Assembly (NCBI GenBank): GCA_038210135.1
Contig: JBBQWZ010000043.1
Coordinates: 1 to 60,866 of the forward strand
Length of the DNA: 60,866 nt
Source: JBBQWZ01 sp038210135
GTDB taxonomy: Bacteria > Acidobacteriota > Terriglobia > Bryobacterales > Bryobacteraceae
Direction of reading: 5' to 3'
Shown: positions 25,745 to 34,124 of the stretch, piece after piece
Position numbering within the stretch: position 1 is the first letter of the stretch
How the letters are laid out: each line of letters opens with the position of its first letter
Program-made: the position numbers and the translations under genes
The notes under the pieces: model-generated
Database searches by the model: none
What the model saw: only the letters and a program-made list of their open reading frames with translations
What the model was told of the DNA's origin: nothing

Positions 25745-27334
25745 TTAGCTCGAGAGCTCGACGGAGCGGGCTACGGTGATGGCTTTGTTTTCGAGGATTT
25801 GGGCCAAAACCGCTTCGTTCACCGGGGTATCGGTCTCGATGATGGCGACGGCTTCGAGTTTCTTGCCGGGCGCTGCCGCGTCCTGGCGGCCGAGAGCGAA
25901 GTTCGCGATGTTGATGTTGTTTTTGCCGGTGACCGAGCCGATGTAGCCGATGACGCCGGGCACGTCTTCATTCTTTAAGAAGACGATGTGGCCGGTCAGC
26001 GGAGCTTCGCAATGGATTCCATCGACGGCGACCAGGCGCGGCTTGTCGAGAACCATGGCGCCTTCGACGCGCGTGACTCCGTCGTCGGTTTTGAGTTCAA
26101 GGCGGACGGAATCGGTGAAGCCGGTGCGCGGGATGTGCTTTTCGGTGTAGGTGAGGCCGCGATCGGCGGCAATTTGCTGGGCGTTGACGACGTTCGGCTT
26201 GCGCTCGGAGGAGCGGGCGAGAACGCCGGCGAGTCCGGCATTGCGGATGAGCTGGGTGTTGAGTTCGGCGATGCGGCCGTTGTAGGTCAGCGTCACCGAG
26301 CGCGGATTTCCGCTGGCAACGAAGGCGGCGAAGGCTCCGAGGCGTTCCGCGAGATCGACGTAGGGGCCGACGGCCTTGAACTGTTCGGCGGTCATCGCGG
26401 GGACGTTCACCGCGTTGAGAGCGACGCCGTTCCTGAGGTATTCAACCATCTGCTCGACGATGCGAATTCCGACGATTTCCTGGGCTTCTTCGGTGGATCC
26501 GCCGATGTGAGGAGTCGCGATCACTTGCTCAAAGGCGAGCAGGGGTTCGCCGGCCGCGGGGGGCTCAACCTGGAAGACGTCGAGGGCAGCTCCGCCAACC
26601 TGGCCGGAGGCGAGGGCAGCATTGAGCGCGGTGGGGTCCATGAGTTCGCCGCGCGCGCAATTGACGATGCGGACACCCTTCTTCATTTGCGCGAAGGCGT
26701 CGGCGTTGAGCATGCCGGTGGTTTCGGGGGTGAGGGCGACGTGAATGGAAATGTAGTCGGCGGTCTTATAAAGGTCGGCGAGGGGAACCAGTTCGATTCC
26801 GATGTCGGCGGCGGCTTGCGGGTTGACATAGGGATCGAAAGCGATGATGCGCATTTCGAAGCCGCGGGCGCGCTTGGCGACTTCGCGGCCGATGCTGCCG
26901 ACGCCCATGATGCCGAGGATCTTTCCGCGCAGTTCGTTGCCGAGGAATTTTTTCTTTTCCCACTTGCCGGCTTTGGTGGAGGCACTGGCTTGCGGGATCG
27001 AGCGCGCCATCGAAAGCATCAGCGCGAGGGTGTGTTCGGCGACCGAGACGGCGTTGCCGCCGGGGGTGTTCATCACCAGGACGCCGGCCGCGGTGGCAGC
27101 TTCGAGATCGACGTTATCGACACCGACGCCGGCGCGTCCGATGACGCGGAGTTTGGGCGCTTTGGCGAGAACTTCCTTGGTGATTTTCGCGGCGCTGCGA
27201 ACCAGCAGAGCGTCGCAGTCGGCGAGTTCGCCGAGGTAGGCTTTGGGATCGGAGATAACGAGATTCCAATCCGAATTTGCTTTGAGAAGATTGATGGCGG
27301 CGGGGGAAACGGGTTCTGCTACGACGACTTTCAT
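25745..27334 (-). CDS. serA: D-3-phosphoglycerate dehydrogenase (long type with ASB and ACT domains)
   Basis: It oxidises 3-phosphoglycerate as the first step of serine synthesis. The NAD site is GIMGVGSIGREVAKRA. The catalytic Arg is in RIVNCARGELMD, and the His is in TPHIGGSTEEAQ. After the catalytic half (about 1-315) comes the intervening ASB domain, and then a C-terminal ACT domain (HIVFLKNEDVPGVIGYIGSV) that in the family binds serine. The ATG at 27334 gives 529 aa, typical of the long form; the longer frame upstream has no family similarity. It is divergent from the YqeY-like gene. Confidence 0.96.
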   Translation of the reverse strand: MKVVVAEPVSPAAINLLKANSDWNLVISDPKAYLGELADCDALLVRSAAKITKEVLAKAPKLRVIGRAGVGVDNVDLEAATAAGVLVMNTPGGNAVSVAEHTLALMLSMARSIPQASASTKAGKWEKKKFLGNELRGKILGIMGVGSIGREVAKRARGFEMRIIAFDPYVNPQAAADIGIELVPLADLYKTADYISIHVALTPETTGMLNADAFAQMKKGVRIVNCARGELMDPTALNAALASGQVGGAALDVFQVEPPAAGEPLLAFEQVIATPHIGGSTEEAQEIVGIRIVEQMVEYLRNGVALNAVNVPAMTAEQFKAVGPYVDLAERLGAFAAFVASGNPRSVTLTYNGRIAELNTQLIRNAGLAGVLARSSERKPNVVNAQQIAADRGLTYTEKHIPRTGFTDSVRLELKTDDGVTRVEGAMVLDKPRLVAVDGIHCEAPLTGHIVFLKNEDVPGVIGYIGSVTGKNNINIANFALGRQDAAAPGKKLEAVAIIETDTPVNEAVLAQILENKAITVARSVELSS

Positions 27335-27474
27335 TGCGCGCACTCCGCGATGGTACGGGTGCGATGATGGGGGCTGGAAGCAGGGCACAAGCCGGTCAAC
27401 GAAAACAGTTTCTGGATATGCATGGAGATGTTGGCAACGACGCGGTTGGTGAACTTTTAGAATAGCAGAGACAC

Positions 27475-27936
27475 ATGCCTTTACTCGACATAATACAGAT
27501 CGACATGGTGGCCGCGATGAAGGCCAAGGACGAGGCCAAGTTGGGCGCTCTCCGGATGATCAAGACGGCGCTGAAGAAGCACGAAGTGGATGCGATGAAG
27601 CCGCTCGACGAAGCGACCGAGATGCAGATCATGAACATGCTGACCAAGCAGCGGAAGGAATCGGCGGACATGTTCCGCAAGGGCAACCGGGCGGAGTTGG
27701 CGGATAAAGAAGAGGCCGAACAGAAGCTGATTGAGAGCTACATGCCGGCGCTCGCGAATGAAGAGGACATCGACGCGGCGATCGCGTCCGCGATGGCGGA
27801 GACGGGCGCCACGACGGCGAAGCAAATGGGTCTGGTGATGAAGGCGGCGCAGGCGAAGCTGGCGGGTAAGCGGGTGGACGGCAAGGCGATGAGCGCGAAG
27901 GTGAAGGAGAAGTTGGAGGCTTTAGGGTCGCTTTGA
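27475..27936 (+). CDS. GatB/YqeY domain protein
   Basis: A 153-aa all-helical YqeY-family protein related to the C-terminal tRNA-binding tail of GatB. It includes DMVAAMKAKDEAKLGALRMIKTALK at the N-terminus and the characteristic second half MGLVMKAAQAKLAGKRVDGKAMSAKVKEKL. The family is thought to assist tRNA-dependent amidation or tRNA binding; its exact role is uncertain. It is alone on the plus strand between serA and the HicAB region. Confidence 0.93.
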   Translation: MPLLDIIQIDMVAAMKAKDEAKLGALRMIKTALKKHEVDAMKPLDEATEMQIMNMLTKQRKESADMFRKGNRAELADKEEAEQKLIESYMPALANEEDIDAAIASAMAETGATTAKQMGLVMKAAQAKLAGKRVDGKAMSAKVKEKLEALGSL

Positions 27937-27988
27937 AGAAAGTCCGAAGGAGGTGGAGTTTGGTCACGCCACCACGTCTAGGCCGGAC

Positions 27989-28215
27989 CTACAACGCGGT
28001 CCATTCCTGCACAGTCACCGTTCGACCGAGGATGAGGCGCGTCTGACTTAGCAGCATCTTTACCTGATTCACACTGTACTGGGAATTCGACGGGACGGTC
28101 AGCCGATAACTGTCTAGGTGAGGAACTGGTGCCGGGAGCCCGCGAAGGGGCCGTCGAATCCAAGGGCTCGCAACCGTCGGACGAACTCAGCGCGTTTGCA
28201 AGTCCACCGGCTCAT
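27989..28215 (-). pseudogene. hicA: hicA mRNA interferase toxin, frameshifted
   Basis: The N-terminal part starts at the ATG at 28215 and reads MSRWTCKRAEFVRRLRALG then FDGPFAGSRHQFL, ending at a TAG after 33 codons. The expected continuation is in another frame and begins HLDSYRLTVPSNSQYSV, running to WTAL and a TAG at 27989. Together they give a complete HicA-type dsRBD fold with the family's catalytic His in GSRHQF. The total length of 227 bp is one short of a multiple of three, so one deleted base just after the QF codons explains the break. It overlaps the 3' end of hicB by 29 bp. A sequencing error cannot be excluded. Confidence 0.75.
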
Positions 28216-28465
28216 TGGCTGGGTGCGAATTCAAATCGATCGCCTGAATCACGGGAAGCCGATGATTCAGGCGAAGGCCGACTAGAATCCAATCCTCTAA
28301 CACCGACCGCAATTCGCTGCGACAAGCGCGCAGGGTCGGTGCAAATGCCACAACGCCAGGGCAATCTGGAATGGTGGCGGCATAGCCTTCGGTTCCGAGA
28401 CGTTCATATTTTGCTTCCGCGAGGGCGGAGTCGATATACGACGTGAGGATGAAAGTCGATGGCAC
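28187..28465 (-). CDS. hicB: HicB-family antitoxin
   Basis: A 92-aa protein with the HicB N-terminal fold: YIDSALAEAKYERLGTEGYA then TIPDCPGVVAFAPTLRACRSEL followed by RSVLEDWILVGLRL. This is the partial-RNase-H-like antitoxin domain that caps HicA. It starts with GTG and reads into the overlapping hicA frame. No separate DNA-binding domain is visible, so autoregulation would need another element. Since the toxin gene beside it is broken, the antitoxin may be a relic or may guard against related toxins elsewhere. Confidence 0.85.
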   Translation of the reverse strand: MPSTFILTSYIDSALAEAKYERLGTEGYAATIPDCPGVVAFAPTLRACRSELRSVLEDWILVGLRLNHRLPVIQAIDLNSHPANEPVDLQTR

Positions 28466-28475
28466 TGGCTTGAGT

Positions 28476-29030
28476 TTACTGCATGCGCTCCCAGGTGAGT
28501 TTGGCTTTGTAGACGACGCCGTCGATCTTCGCGTCAGTGGTGAGGACGAGGCGGTCGTCGCCCCAGAACTCGAAGCCCCTTACCTGGTCGGTGCCCGTCC
28601 AATTAGGAATGAGCGAGCCCTTCACTCTGTGGATGACGACCATCTTTTTGTTATCCACGACGTAATCGCCGAAGTAGGCGATGTAGGAATCGATGGCGGC
28701 TTTTGCGTCGGCGGGGGTTTCGGCGAGGCGATCGCCGTTGGCCCAGGGCTCGCGCTCAGGATTCATGATGTGAGCCGACATGTGACCACGGTTGTCGTAG
28801 GTCAGGATGCCGATGGCGCCGCGGCCGTAGAGGTAGCGGGCGGCTCCGCTGGGTCCGACGTATTCGGCGGAGAGCAGACGCCAGGTTCCGGGGAACTTCG
28901 GGGCGTGTTCGATCGCGGTTGCGGGTTTCAATTGCTTCTTCGTTTCCTGGGCGAGCAATGTACTGCTTAGGCCCGAAATGCTGAAAAGGCAGACCACTCC
29001 CAGCCCTGTCAATGAGACCAAACCTCGCAT
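28476..29030 (-). CDS. Secreted lipocalin-like domain protein
   Basis: A signal peptide (residues 1 to about 27, ending LAQ) leads into a lipocalin-like domain. FPGTWRLLSAEYV is the opening strand motif, with GILTYDNRGHMSAHIM and AYFGDYVVDNKKMVVIHRVKGSL typical of the Lipocalin_5 family. The ligand is unknown. It is predicted to be periplasmic. It is divergent from pgi with 100 bp between starts. Confidence 0.82.
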   Translation of the reverse strand: MRGLVSLTGLGVVCLFSISGLSSTLLAQETKKQLKPATAIEHAPKFPGTWRLLSAEYVGPSGAARYLYGRGAIGILTYDNRGHMSAHIMNPEREPWANGDRLAETPADAKAAIDSYIAYFGDYVVDNKKMVVIHRVKGSLIPNWTGTDQVRGFEFWGDDRLVLTTDAKIDGVVYKAKLTWERMQ

Positions 29031-29130
29031 GGGTAAGATTGTAGCGTTCCTGACAAGCGCGGCACTTAGGTTTGCTTTTTTGGCCGCGGCCGTTTGACTG
29101 GATGATGGCAGTCACACGACAATCAAATTC

Positions 29131-30522
29131 ATGCGCATTCAGTTTGACCCGACGAATTTGCGCGCCGAAATGGTTGGCGCAGAGCACGGCCTTACGAGCG
29201 AGGATCTCAGCGGAGCGAATGGTGAGGCACTGGCTGCTCTCGATGGACTTCGCCGCGGATACGAAGCGGGTCACTATGGCTTTCCCGATCTTCCGAACGA
29301 TGCCGCGCTGGTGAAGTCGATTTTGCAGTTCGCCAAGAGCGTGGCTGGCACGTATGACACGGTGTGCGTGATCGGCATCGGGGGAAGCTCGCTCGGGGGC
29401 TGGGCGCTCGATTGCGGAATGCGCGGTCCGCATCCGATTCAGGGGGCGTACACGCCGAAGCGTCCCCGGCTGGTGGTTCTCGATAACGTGGATCCGGATT
29501 TTACGCACGCGGCGTTGGCGTCGATGAATCCGAAGAAGACGCTGCTGGTGCCGATCGCGAAATCAGGCTCGACGGCGGAGACCGTGGCGACGTTTTTAAT
29601 CGTTCGCGAATGGCTGACCAAGGCAATGGGCCGGCGCGCGCATAGCCGCATCGCAGTCGTGACGACCAAAGGCAAAGGCGAACTGGACCAGATGGCGACA
29701 GCCGAGAAGTATCAGGCGTTCTATTTGCCCGAAAGCGTCGGCGGACGCTTCAGCGTGTTGTCGGCGGTGGGATTGGTGCCGGCGGCATTGATCGGCCTGG
29801 ATATCCGGAAGCTGCTGAAGGGCGCGGCGGCGATTACCATTTCGGCGTGGAAGACGGACCTGGCTTCGAACACGGCGCTGCAGGCGGCGCTCTATCACTG
29901 GATGATCTGGACCCGGCGAAAGAAATCGATCCAGGTTGCGTTTCCCTATTCGAACAAGCTCTGGGGCACGGCGTTCTGGTTCCGCCAGTTGTGGGCGGAA
30001 TCGCTTGGAAAAGCCAAGAGCCGCAAAGGGCAGACCGTACACGTGGGGCAGACGCCGGTGGCGGCGTTGGGGACGACGGATCAGCATTCGCAGGTGCAGT
30101 TGTACATGGAAGGTCCGAACGACAAGGTGTATTCGTTCTGGGCAGTCGGGCGATTTGCGAACCAGGGGCGGATTCCGCGCGGGAAGACGGGCTTCGAATC
30201 GATGGATTACCTGGCTGGACAGACGCTCGAAAAGCTGATCGATTCCGAGCGGCGGGCGACGGCGGCGGCCTTAACTGAGAATGGCCGTCCGAACTGCACG
30301 TACACACTGGACAAAGTGGATGCGGAGCATTTGGGCGCGTTCCTGATGATGATGGAATTCCAGACGGCGTTCATGGGCGAATTGTTGGACATCAACGCAT
30401 TCGATCAGGAAGGCGTGGAACTGGGTAAGAAGTTCACGTTTGCGTTGATGGGCCGCAAGGGCTACGACGAGTACGCGAATCGGTTTAAGGCGTACGAAGC
30501 GAAGCGGAAGGTTGCGAAGTAG
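29131..30522 (+). CDS. pgi: Glucose-6-phosphate isomerase
   Basis: It interconverts glucose 6-phosphate and fructose 6-phosphate. The SIS domains are visible: IGIGGSSLGG binds phosphate, and KSGSTAET is the second phosphate loop. The catalytic Glu is in FRQLWAESLGK, and the ring-opening His is in GTTDQHSQVQLYMEG. At 463 aa it is of the shorter Bacillus-like type rather than the 549-aa E. coli form. The ATG at 29131 agrees with family N-termini. It stands alone. Confidence 0.95.
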   Translation: MRIQFDPTNLRAEMVGAEHGLTSEDLSGANGEALAALDGLRRGYEAGHYGFPDLPNDAALVKSILQFAKSVAGTYDTVCVIGIGGSSLGGWALDCGMRGPHPIQGAYTPKRPRLVVLDNVDPDFTHAALASMNPKKTLLVPIAKSGSTAETVATFLIVREWLTKAMGRRAHSRIAVVTTKGKGELDQMATAEKYQAFYLPESVGGRFSVLSAVGLVPAALIGLDIRKLLKGAAAITISAWKTDLASNTALQAALYHWMIWTRRKKSIQVAFPYSNKLWGTAFWFRQLWAESLGKAKSRKGQTVHVGQTPVAALGTTDQHSQVQLYMEGPNDKVYSFWAVGRFANQGRIPRGKTGFESMDYLAGQTLEKLIDSERRATAAALTENGRPNCTYTLDKVDAEHLGAFLMMMEFQTAFMGELLDINAFDQEGVELGKKFTFALMGRKGYDEYANRFKAYEAKRKVAK

Positions 30523-30542
30523 GCGGTCTGTGGGGTTGAGAA

Positions 30543-30580
30543 GTCCGCTCCCTGACGGTCGCGGTTCGGTGCTGAGGGGT
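30543..30580 (+). repeat. Family-2 intergenic repeat, copy 9 (form b)
   Basis: GTCCGCTCCCTGACGGTCGC followed by GGTTCGGTGCTGAGGGG, just downstream of pgi. It shares the GTGCTG tail with the tandem copy at 18.1 kb. Confidence 0.75.
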
Positions 30581-30613
30581 ACGGGGTGTCTACTTGTGTG
30601 ATCTTGATTGACC

Positions 30614-30639
30614 GCACAGGCCGGAGCGCTCTGCGACAC
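30614..30639 (+). repeat. Family-1 palindromic intergenic repeat, copy 4
   Basis: GCACAGGCCGGAGCGCTCTG followed by CGACAC. It lies between the convergent stops of pgi and trpF and touches the trpF stop. Confidence 0.65.
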
Positions 30640-30640
30640 T

Positions 30641-31192
30641 TCAGTCTCTGGCGTTGAAGGCGGCTACGGCGTTCCTGACGAAGGAGCGGACTTTGGCATG
30701 GTCTTTTCTTCCCGGATGCGATTCGATGCCGGAGCACGCGTCGACGCCCCAGGGTTGGGCAGCGGTGATAGCTGCGGCCACGTTTGACGCATCAAGGCCG
30801 CCCGCGAGGATCACTTTCTTTGGCACCGAACGCACCAGCGCCCAGTCGTAGCTGATACCGCTGGCGGTGCCATCGAGCAAAATGGCATCGGCGGTAAGAT
30901 CAACGGTGGGCAGACTGGCGGCAATGCGGTAAGCGCGCCAAACAGGGATGCGCGCTGGGGCGCTGCCGTAAATCTGGGCGGCGTCGAGACCGGCGAGGTC
31001 GAGCGGCGCGGCGGTGAAGACTCCCACTTTCAAAACGTGTTTCGGAACCAGTTCCGCGAGGCGCAGGTACTCCTCAGGCGCGACATAGCGAGGGCTAGGC
31101 GGGTGGAAGATGAAGCCAAGCGCAGTGGCTCCGGCATCGACGGCTGCGAGCAGATCGCTGGCGTTGGTGATGCCGCAGACTTTAATAATCAC
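30641..31192 (-). CDS. trpF: Phosphoribosylanthranilate isomerase
   Basis: It isomerises phosphoribosylanthranilate to CdRP in tryptophan synthesis. VIIKVCGITNASDLLAAVDAG is the family N-terminus with the catalytic Cys. LGFIFHPPSPRYV follows, the catalytic Asp lies in ILLDG, and VILAGGLDASNV is the phosphate-binding strand. The GTG at 31192 overlaps the trpC stop as GTGA with GAGGAA upstream, which fixes this start. Length 183 aa is slightly short but complete. Confidence 0.93.
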   Translation of the reverse strand: MIIKVCGITNASDLLAAVDAGATALGFIFHPPSPRYVAPEEYLRLAELVPKHVLKVGVFTAAPLDLAGLDAAQIYGSAPARIPVWRAYRIAASLPTVDLTADAILLDGTASGISYDWALVRSVPKKVILAGGLDASNVAAAITAAQPWGVDACSGIESHPGRKDHAKVRSFVRNAVAAFNARD

Positions 31193-31908
31193 TGGCGGAG
31201 TTCCTCGAGAGCGGCGCGCGGGTCGGCGGATTTCATCAGGTGTTCCCCAATCAGAAAAGCATGGAAGCCGGCGTCGCGCAGCCGATGGACATCGGCTGCG
31301 GAATGGATGCCGCTTTCGGCGACGCGGATCTTTCCGGCTGGAATTTGATCGCCCAACTGGATGGCGGTTTCGAGGCAAACCTCAAATGTGCGCAAATCGC
31401 GGCTATTCACGCCGAGAATCACTGCACCGGAATCGAGCGCCATCTTCAATTCGCTTTCGTCGTGCACTTCGACTAAAGCAGCCATGCGGAACGATGCGGC
31501 GAGTTCGCGGAAGCGGCGCATTTGCGCTTGAGTGAGGATGGCGGCGATGAGCAGGATGGCATCGGCACCTTGCGCCGCGGCTTCGAGAATCTGGGCTTCG
31601 TCGATGGTGAAGTCTTTGCGCAGGACGGGCAGGCCGGCTGCGGCGCGCGCCGTTTCGAGATCGACGAGGGAGCCTTGAAAGAAGTCGCTGTCCGTGAGGA
31701 CGGACAAGGCCGCGGCTCCGCCAGCGGCGTAGGTGGAGGCGATGGCGGCAGGATCGAAGTCCGCGGCGAGTAGGCCTTTACTGGGTGAAGCTTTCTTGAT
31801 TTCGGCGATGATCGCGGGCGGATTCGCGGTGAGCGCGGAAGCGAAATCGCGGCGATCGGACAAGCGGTCAGCCGCCAGGCGCTCGTAGGAATTGCGTTTC
31901 GCCCGCAC
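31189..31908 (-). CDS. trpC: Indole-3-glycerol-phosphate synthase
   Basis: It closes the indole ring from CdRP. The TIM barrel begins at PAIIAEIKKASPSKG with a catalytic Lys. VLRKDFTIDEAQI holds a second catalytic Lys, and ILGVNSRDLRTF and AESGI follow. The first standard start is this GTG, which has AGGA nine bases upstream, giving 239 aa. However, family similarity continues in frame for at least 17 residues upstream (IPDILARIVARKQQELAAV) with no ATG, GTG or TTG before a stop. An ATC at 31977 has GGAG exactly seven bases upstream. The true start may thus be non-standard. Downstream it is coupled to trpF. Confidence 0.93.
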   Translation of the reverse strand: MRAKRNSYERLAADRLSDRRDFASALTANPPAIIAEIKKASPSKGLLAADFDPAAIASTYAAGGAAALSVLTDSDFFQGSLVDLETARAAAGLPVLRKDFTIDEAQILEAAAQGADAILLIAAILTQAQMRRFRELAASFRMAALVEVHDESELKMALDSGAVILGVNSRDLRTFEVCLETAIQLGDQIPAGKIRVAESGIHSAADVHRLRDAGFHAFLIGEHLMKSADPRAALEELRQ

Positions 31909-32150
31909 GGCGGCGAGTTCCTGCTGCTTGCGAGCGACGATGCGCGCCAGGATGTCGGGGATCGCGGAGGTTTGGATAGAGAGACTCCAATTTCAGTTTA
32001 TCGCGACTGTGGTTTTACTGTCTTTGAAAGAGGAGCGAATTCCATCGGAAGCACGTCAGGATGCAGAAGCGTGATGCAGAAATTTCCGACTTTCTGGTTC
32101 TGCGGACGCGGTTCGAGCGGGCTGCTGTTTGGTTTCAGCGACATGAACAC

Positions 32151-32165
32151 TGGCACGCCAGTTGC
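32151..32165 (+). promoter_or_regulatory. Sigma-54 (-24/-12) promoter
   Basis: TGGCACG-N4-TTGC matches the RpoN consensus, with the invariant GG (32152-32153) and GC (32164-32165) separated by exactly ten bases. It lies 47 bp upstream of the OmpA-domain gene ATG on the same strand, predicting a start near 32177 and a short leader ending in AGGAGG. A sigma-54 promoter needs an enhancer-binding activator; none is encoded nearby. Confidence 0.75.
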
Positions 32166-32212
32166 TCATGCACATGCTATACGCCGCGTCTTTCCATTAG
32201 GAGGAACGATCA

Positions 32213-34069
32213 ATGAACAAATGGCTTTTCAATCTCGCAGTGGCTGGATGCATTCCACTAAGCATCCTGGCGCAAGTGCCGAATCCGACCCAAACGAATA
32301 ACGTGGAAAGGGCTTCTGACGGCACGCCGGTGTTCCGGGTGACCGTTGTTTCGCGAACGATTAAGGCAGTCAATTGGCATCACCGCCAGGGATCCACTCT
32401 CCTTGGTCTCGAGGGCACAGGTCTCTCGCCGCGCGCGAAAGGCGAAGCGAAGATCGACAGCAAGACGGGTGCGACGAAGGTCGAAATCAACGTCGAGAAG
32501 ATGGTTCCAGCCCAGGAACTGGGCGATCAGTATTTGACCTACGTAGTCTGGGCAATCACGCCCGAAGGGCGCGCTGAGAATCTCGGCGAATTGATGCTCG
32601 ACGGCGATCGCGCTCGCGTGCAGACCGCCAGCGAATTGCAAAATTTTGGATTGATCGTCACGGCGGAACCTTATTTCGCAGTCACGCAGCCGAGCGACGC
32701 GGTTGTAATGGAGGGCGTGATCAAGGCTGGCACGCTCGGTACAATCGCGCCGATCGAAGCCAAGTATGAATTGCTGGCTCGCGGAAGCTACACCGCACGG
32801 CTGCCTGCGGCGGGCCGTACATGGACACGTCAGGGTAAAGAAATACCGCTGGATGTCCTGGAAGCCCGTCATGCGGTTGCCATCGCGCGCTCTTCCGGCG
32901 CGGATCAGTACGCCACGGAGACGATGCGCAAGATCGATATCGACGTGCAAAACATGGAAGGGTTTCTGAAGTCGAAGGCTGACAAAAAGAAGATCCAGTC
33001 GCTGGCGCGCAACGTATCCCAGCTGTCTGAGGATGCGCGTATCATCGCGGTTAAGCGCACCGAAGAAGCTCGTCTCGAGGGAGAACGCATCGCTGCCGAG
33101 AAGAGGCTGGCGAATGCGAAGGATACGGCCGATCAGGAAGTCCGCAAACGCGAATTGGCGGATGCGGCTCGCCTCGCAGCGCAGGAACGTGAGCGCAACG
33201 CCAACCTGGTTGCGGAGCAGGAAGCACGAGCACGTCAGCGTGCACAGCAAGAGCAATTGATTGCCGAGAACTCCGCGCGCGACGCGGACAGGCGCCGGAC
33301 GGAAGCTGAAGCCTCCGCCGCTCGCTCCGAGGAACAGGCGCGCCTGGCGAATGCGCAGGCCGCTGAGGCTTCGGCCAAGGCAAAGGCTGATATCGAAATG
33401 GCGAATTCGCAGGCTGCCCTGGCTGCTCAGGCTTCGGCCAAGGCCAAGGCCGACATGGAACTGGCGAATGCGCAGGCTGCCGAGGCTTCGCGCAGGGCAC
33501 AGGCCGACATCGAAGAAGCAAACCGCAAGCAGGCGGAATTGAAGACTCAGATTGCGGACGCGAAGAATATGGCGCGCAGCGCGGATGAAGCGCGGATGAA
33601 GGCGGAGCAGGATCGTGCGCAGCTGCGTGGAGACCTGGTCCGTCAACTCAACCTAGTGCTCGAAACGCGGGAAACCGCACGCGGATTGATCGTCAACATG
33701 CAGGATGTGCTGTTTGACACGGCGCGTTACACGTTGAAGCCGGGTGCCCGCGAGAAGCTGGCCAAGATCTCGGGAATCGTGATGGCGCATCCGGGATTGA
33801 AGCTCGAAGTGGAAGGCCACACGGATAGCGTGGGAGGCGAGGAGTACAACCAGAAGTTGTCCGAACAGCGCGCAAACAGCGTCCGCGAGTACTTGATCTC
33901 GCAGGGCGTGCGCACCGAGATGATCACTTCGATGGGCTTCGGGAAGACGAAACCGGTAACTTCGAACGACACAGCGGCGGGTCGTCAGCGGAACCGCCGG
34001 GTGGAGATCGTGGTGAGCGGCGACGCGATTCTGGCTCCGGGAGGTGCGGCAGCCGCCGCACGAAACTAG
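32213..34069 (+). CDS. OmpA-domain envelope protein with long coiled coil
   Basis: A signal peptide (about 1-20, ending LAQ) leads to a beta-rich domain (about 35-210), then an Ala/Glu/Arg-rich coiled coil (about 250-480). Near 375-437 this coil carries roughly 21-residue repeats marked by QAAEASAKAKADIEMAN-like units. The C-terminal OmpA domain (about 492-600, VLFDTARYTLKPGAREKL and GHTDSVGGEEYNQKLSEQRA) is the type that binds peptidoglycan. The protein would be periplasmic, bound to peptidoglycan, with the coil spanning the periplasm. AGGAGG nine bases before the ATG makes the start secure. Expression is probably driven by the sigma-54 promoter upstream. Confidence 0.9.
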   Translation: MNKWLFNLAVAGCIPLSILAQVPNPTQTNNVERASDGTPVFRVTVVSRTIKAVNWHHRQGSTLLGLEGTGLSPRAKGEAKIDSKTGATKVEINVEKMVPAQELGDQYLTYVVWAITPEGRAENLGELMLDGDRARVQTASELQNFGLIVTAEPYFAVTQPSDAVVMEGVIKAGTLGTIAPIEAKYELLARGSYTARLPAAGRTWTRQGKEIPLDVLEARHAVAIARSSGADQYATETMRKIDIDVQNMEGFLKSKADKKKIQSLARNVSQLSEDARIIAVKRTEEARLEGERIAAEKRLANAKDTADQEVRKRELADAARLAAQERERNANLVAEQEARARQRAQQEQLIAENSARDADRRRTEAEASAARSEEQARLANAQAAEASAKAKADIEMANSQAALAAQASAKAKADMELANAQAAEASRRAQADIEEANRKQAELKTQIADAKNMARSADEARMKAEQDRAQLRGDLVRQLNLVLETRETARGLIVNMQDVLFDTARYTLKPGAREKLAKISGIVMAHPGLKLEVEGHTDSVGGEEYNQKLSEQRANSVREYLISQGVRTEMITSMGFGKTKPVTSNDTAAGRQRNRRVEIVVSGDAILAPGGAAAAARN

Positions 34070-34098
34070 CGGACTCTGACCGCGGTTTGGATCGGATG

Positions 34099-34121
34099 GA
34101 CAGGGCAAATGCCTATGCCAC
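34099..34121 (+). repeat. Degenerate family-1 repeat
   Basis: GACAGGGCAAATGCCTATGC followed by CAC resembles the family-1 core with an altered centre. It lies between the convergent stops of the OmpA-domain gene and the MFS gene. Confidence 0.4.
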
Positions 34122-34124
34122 GAT

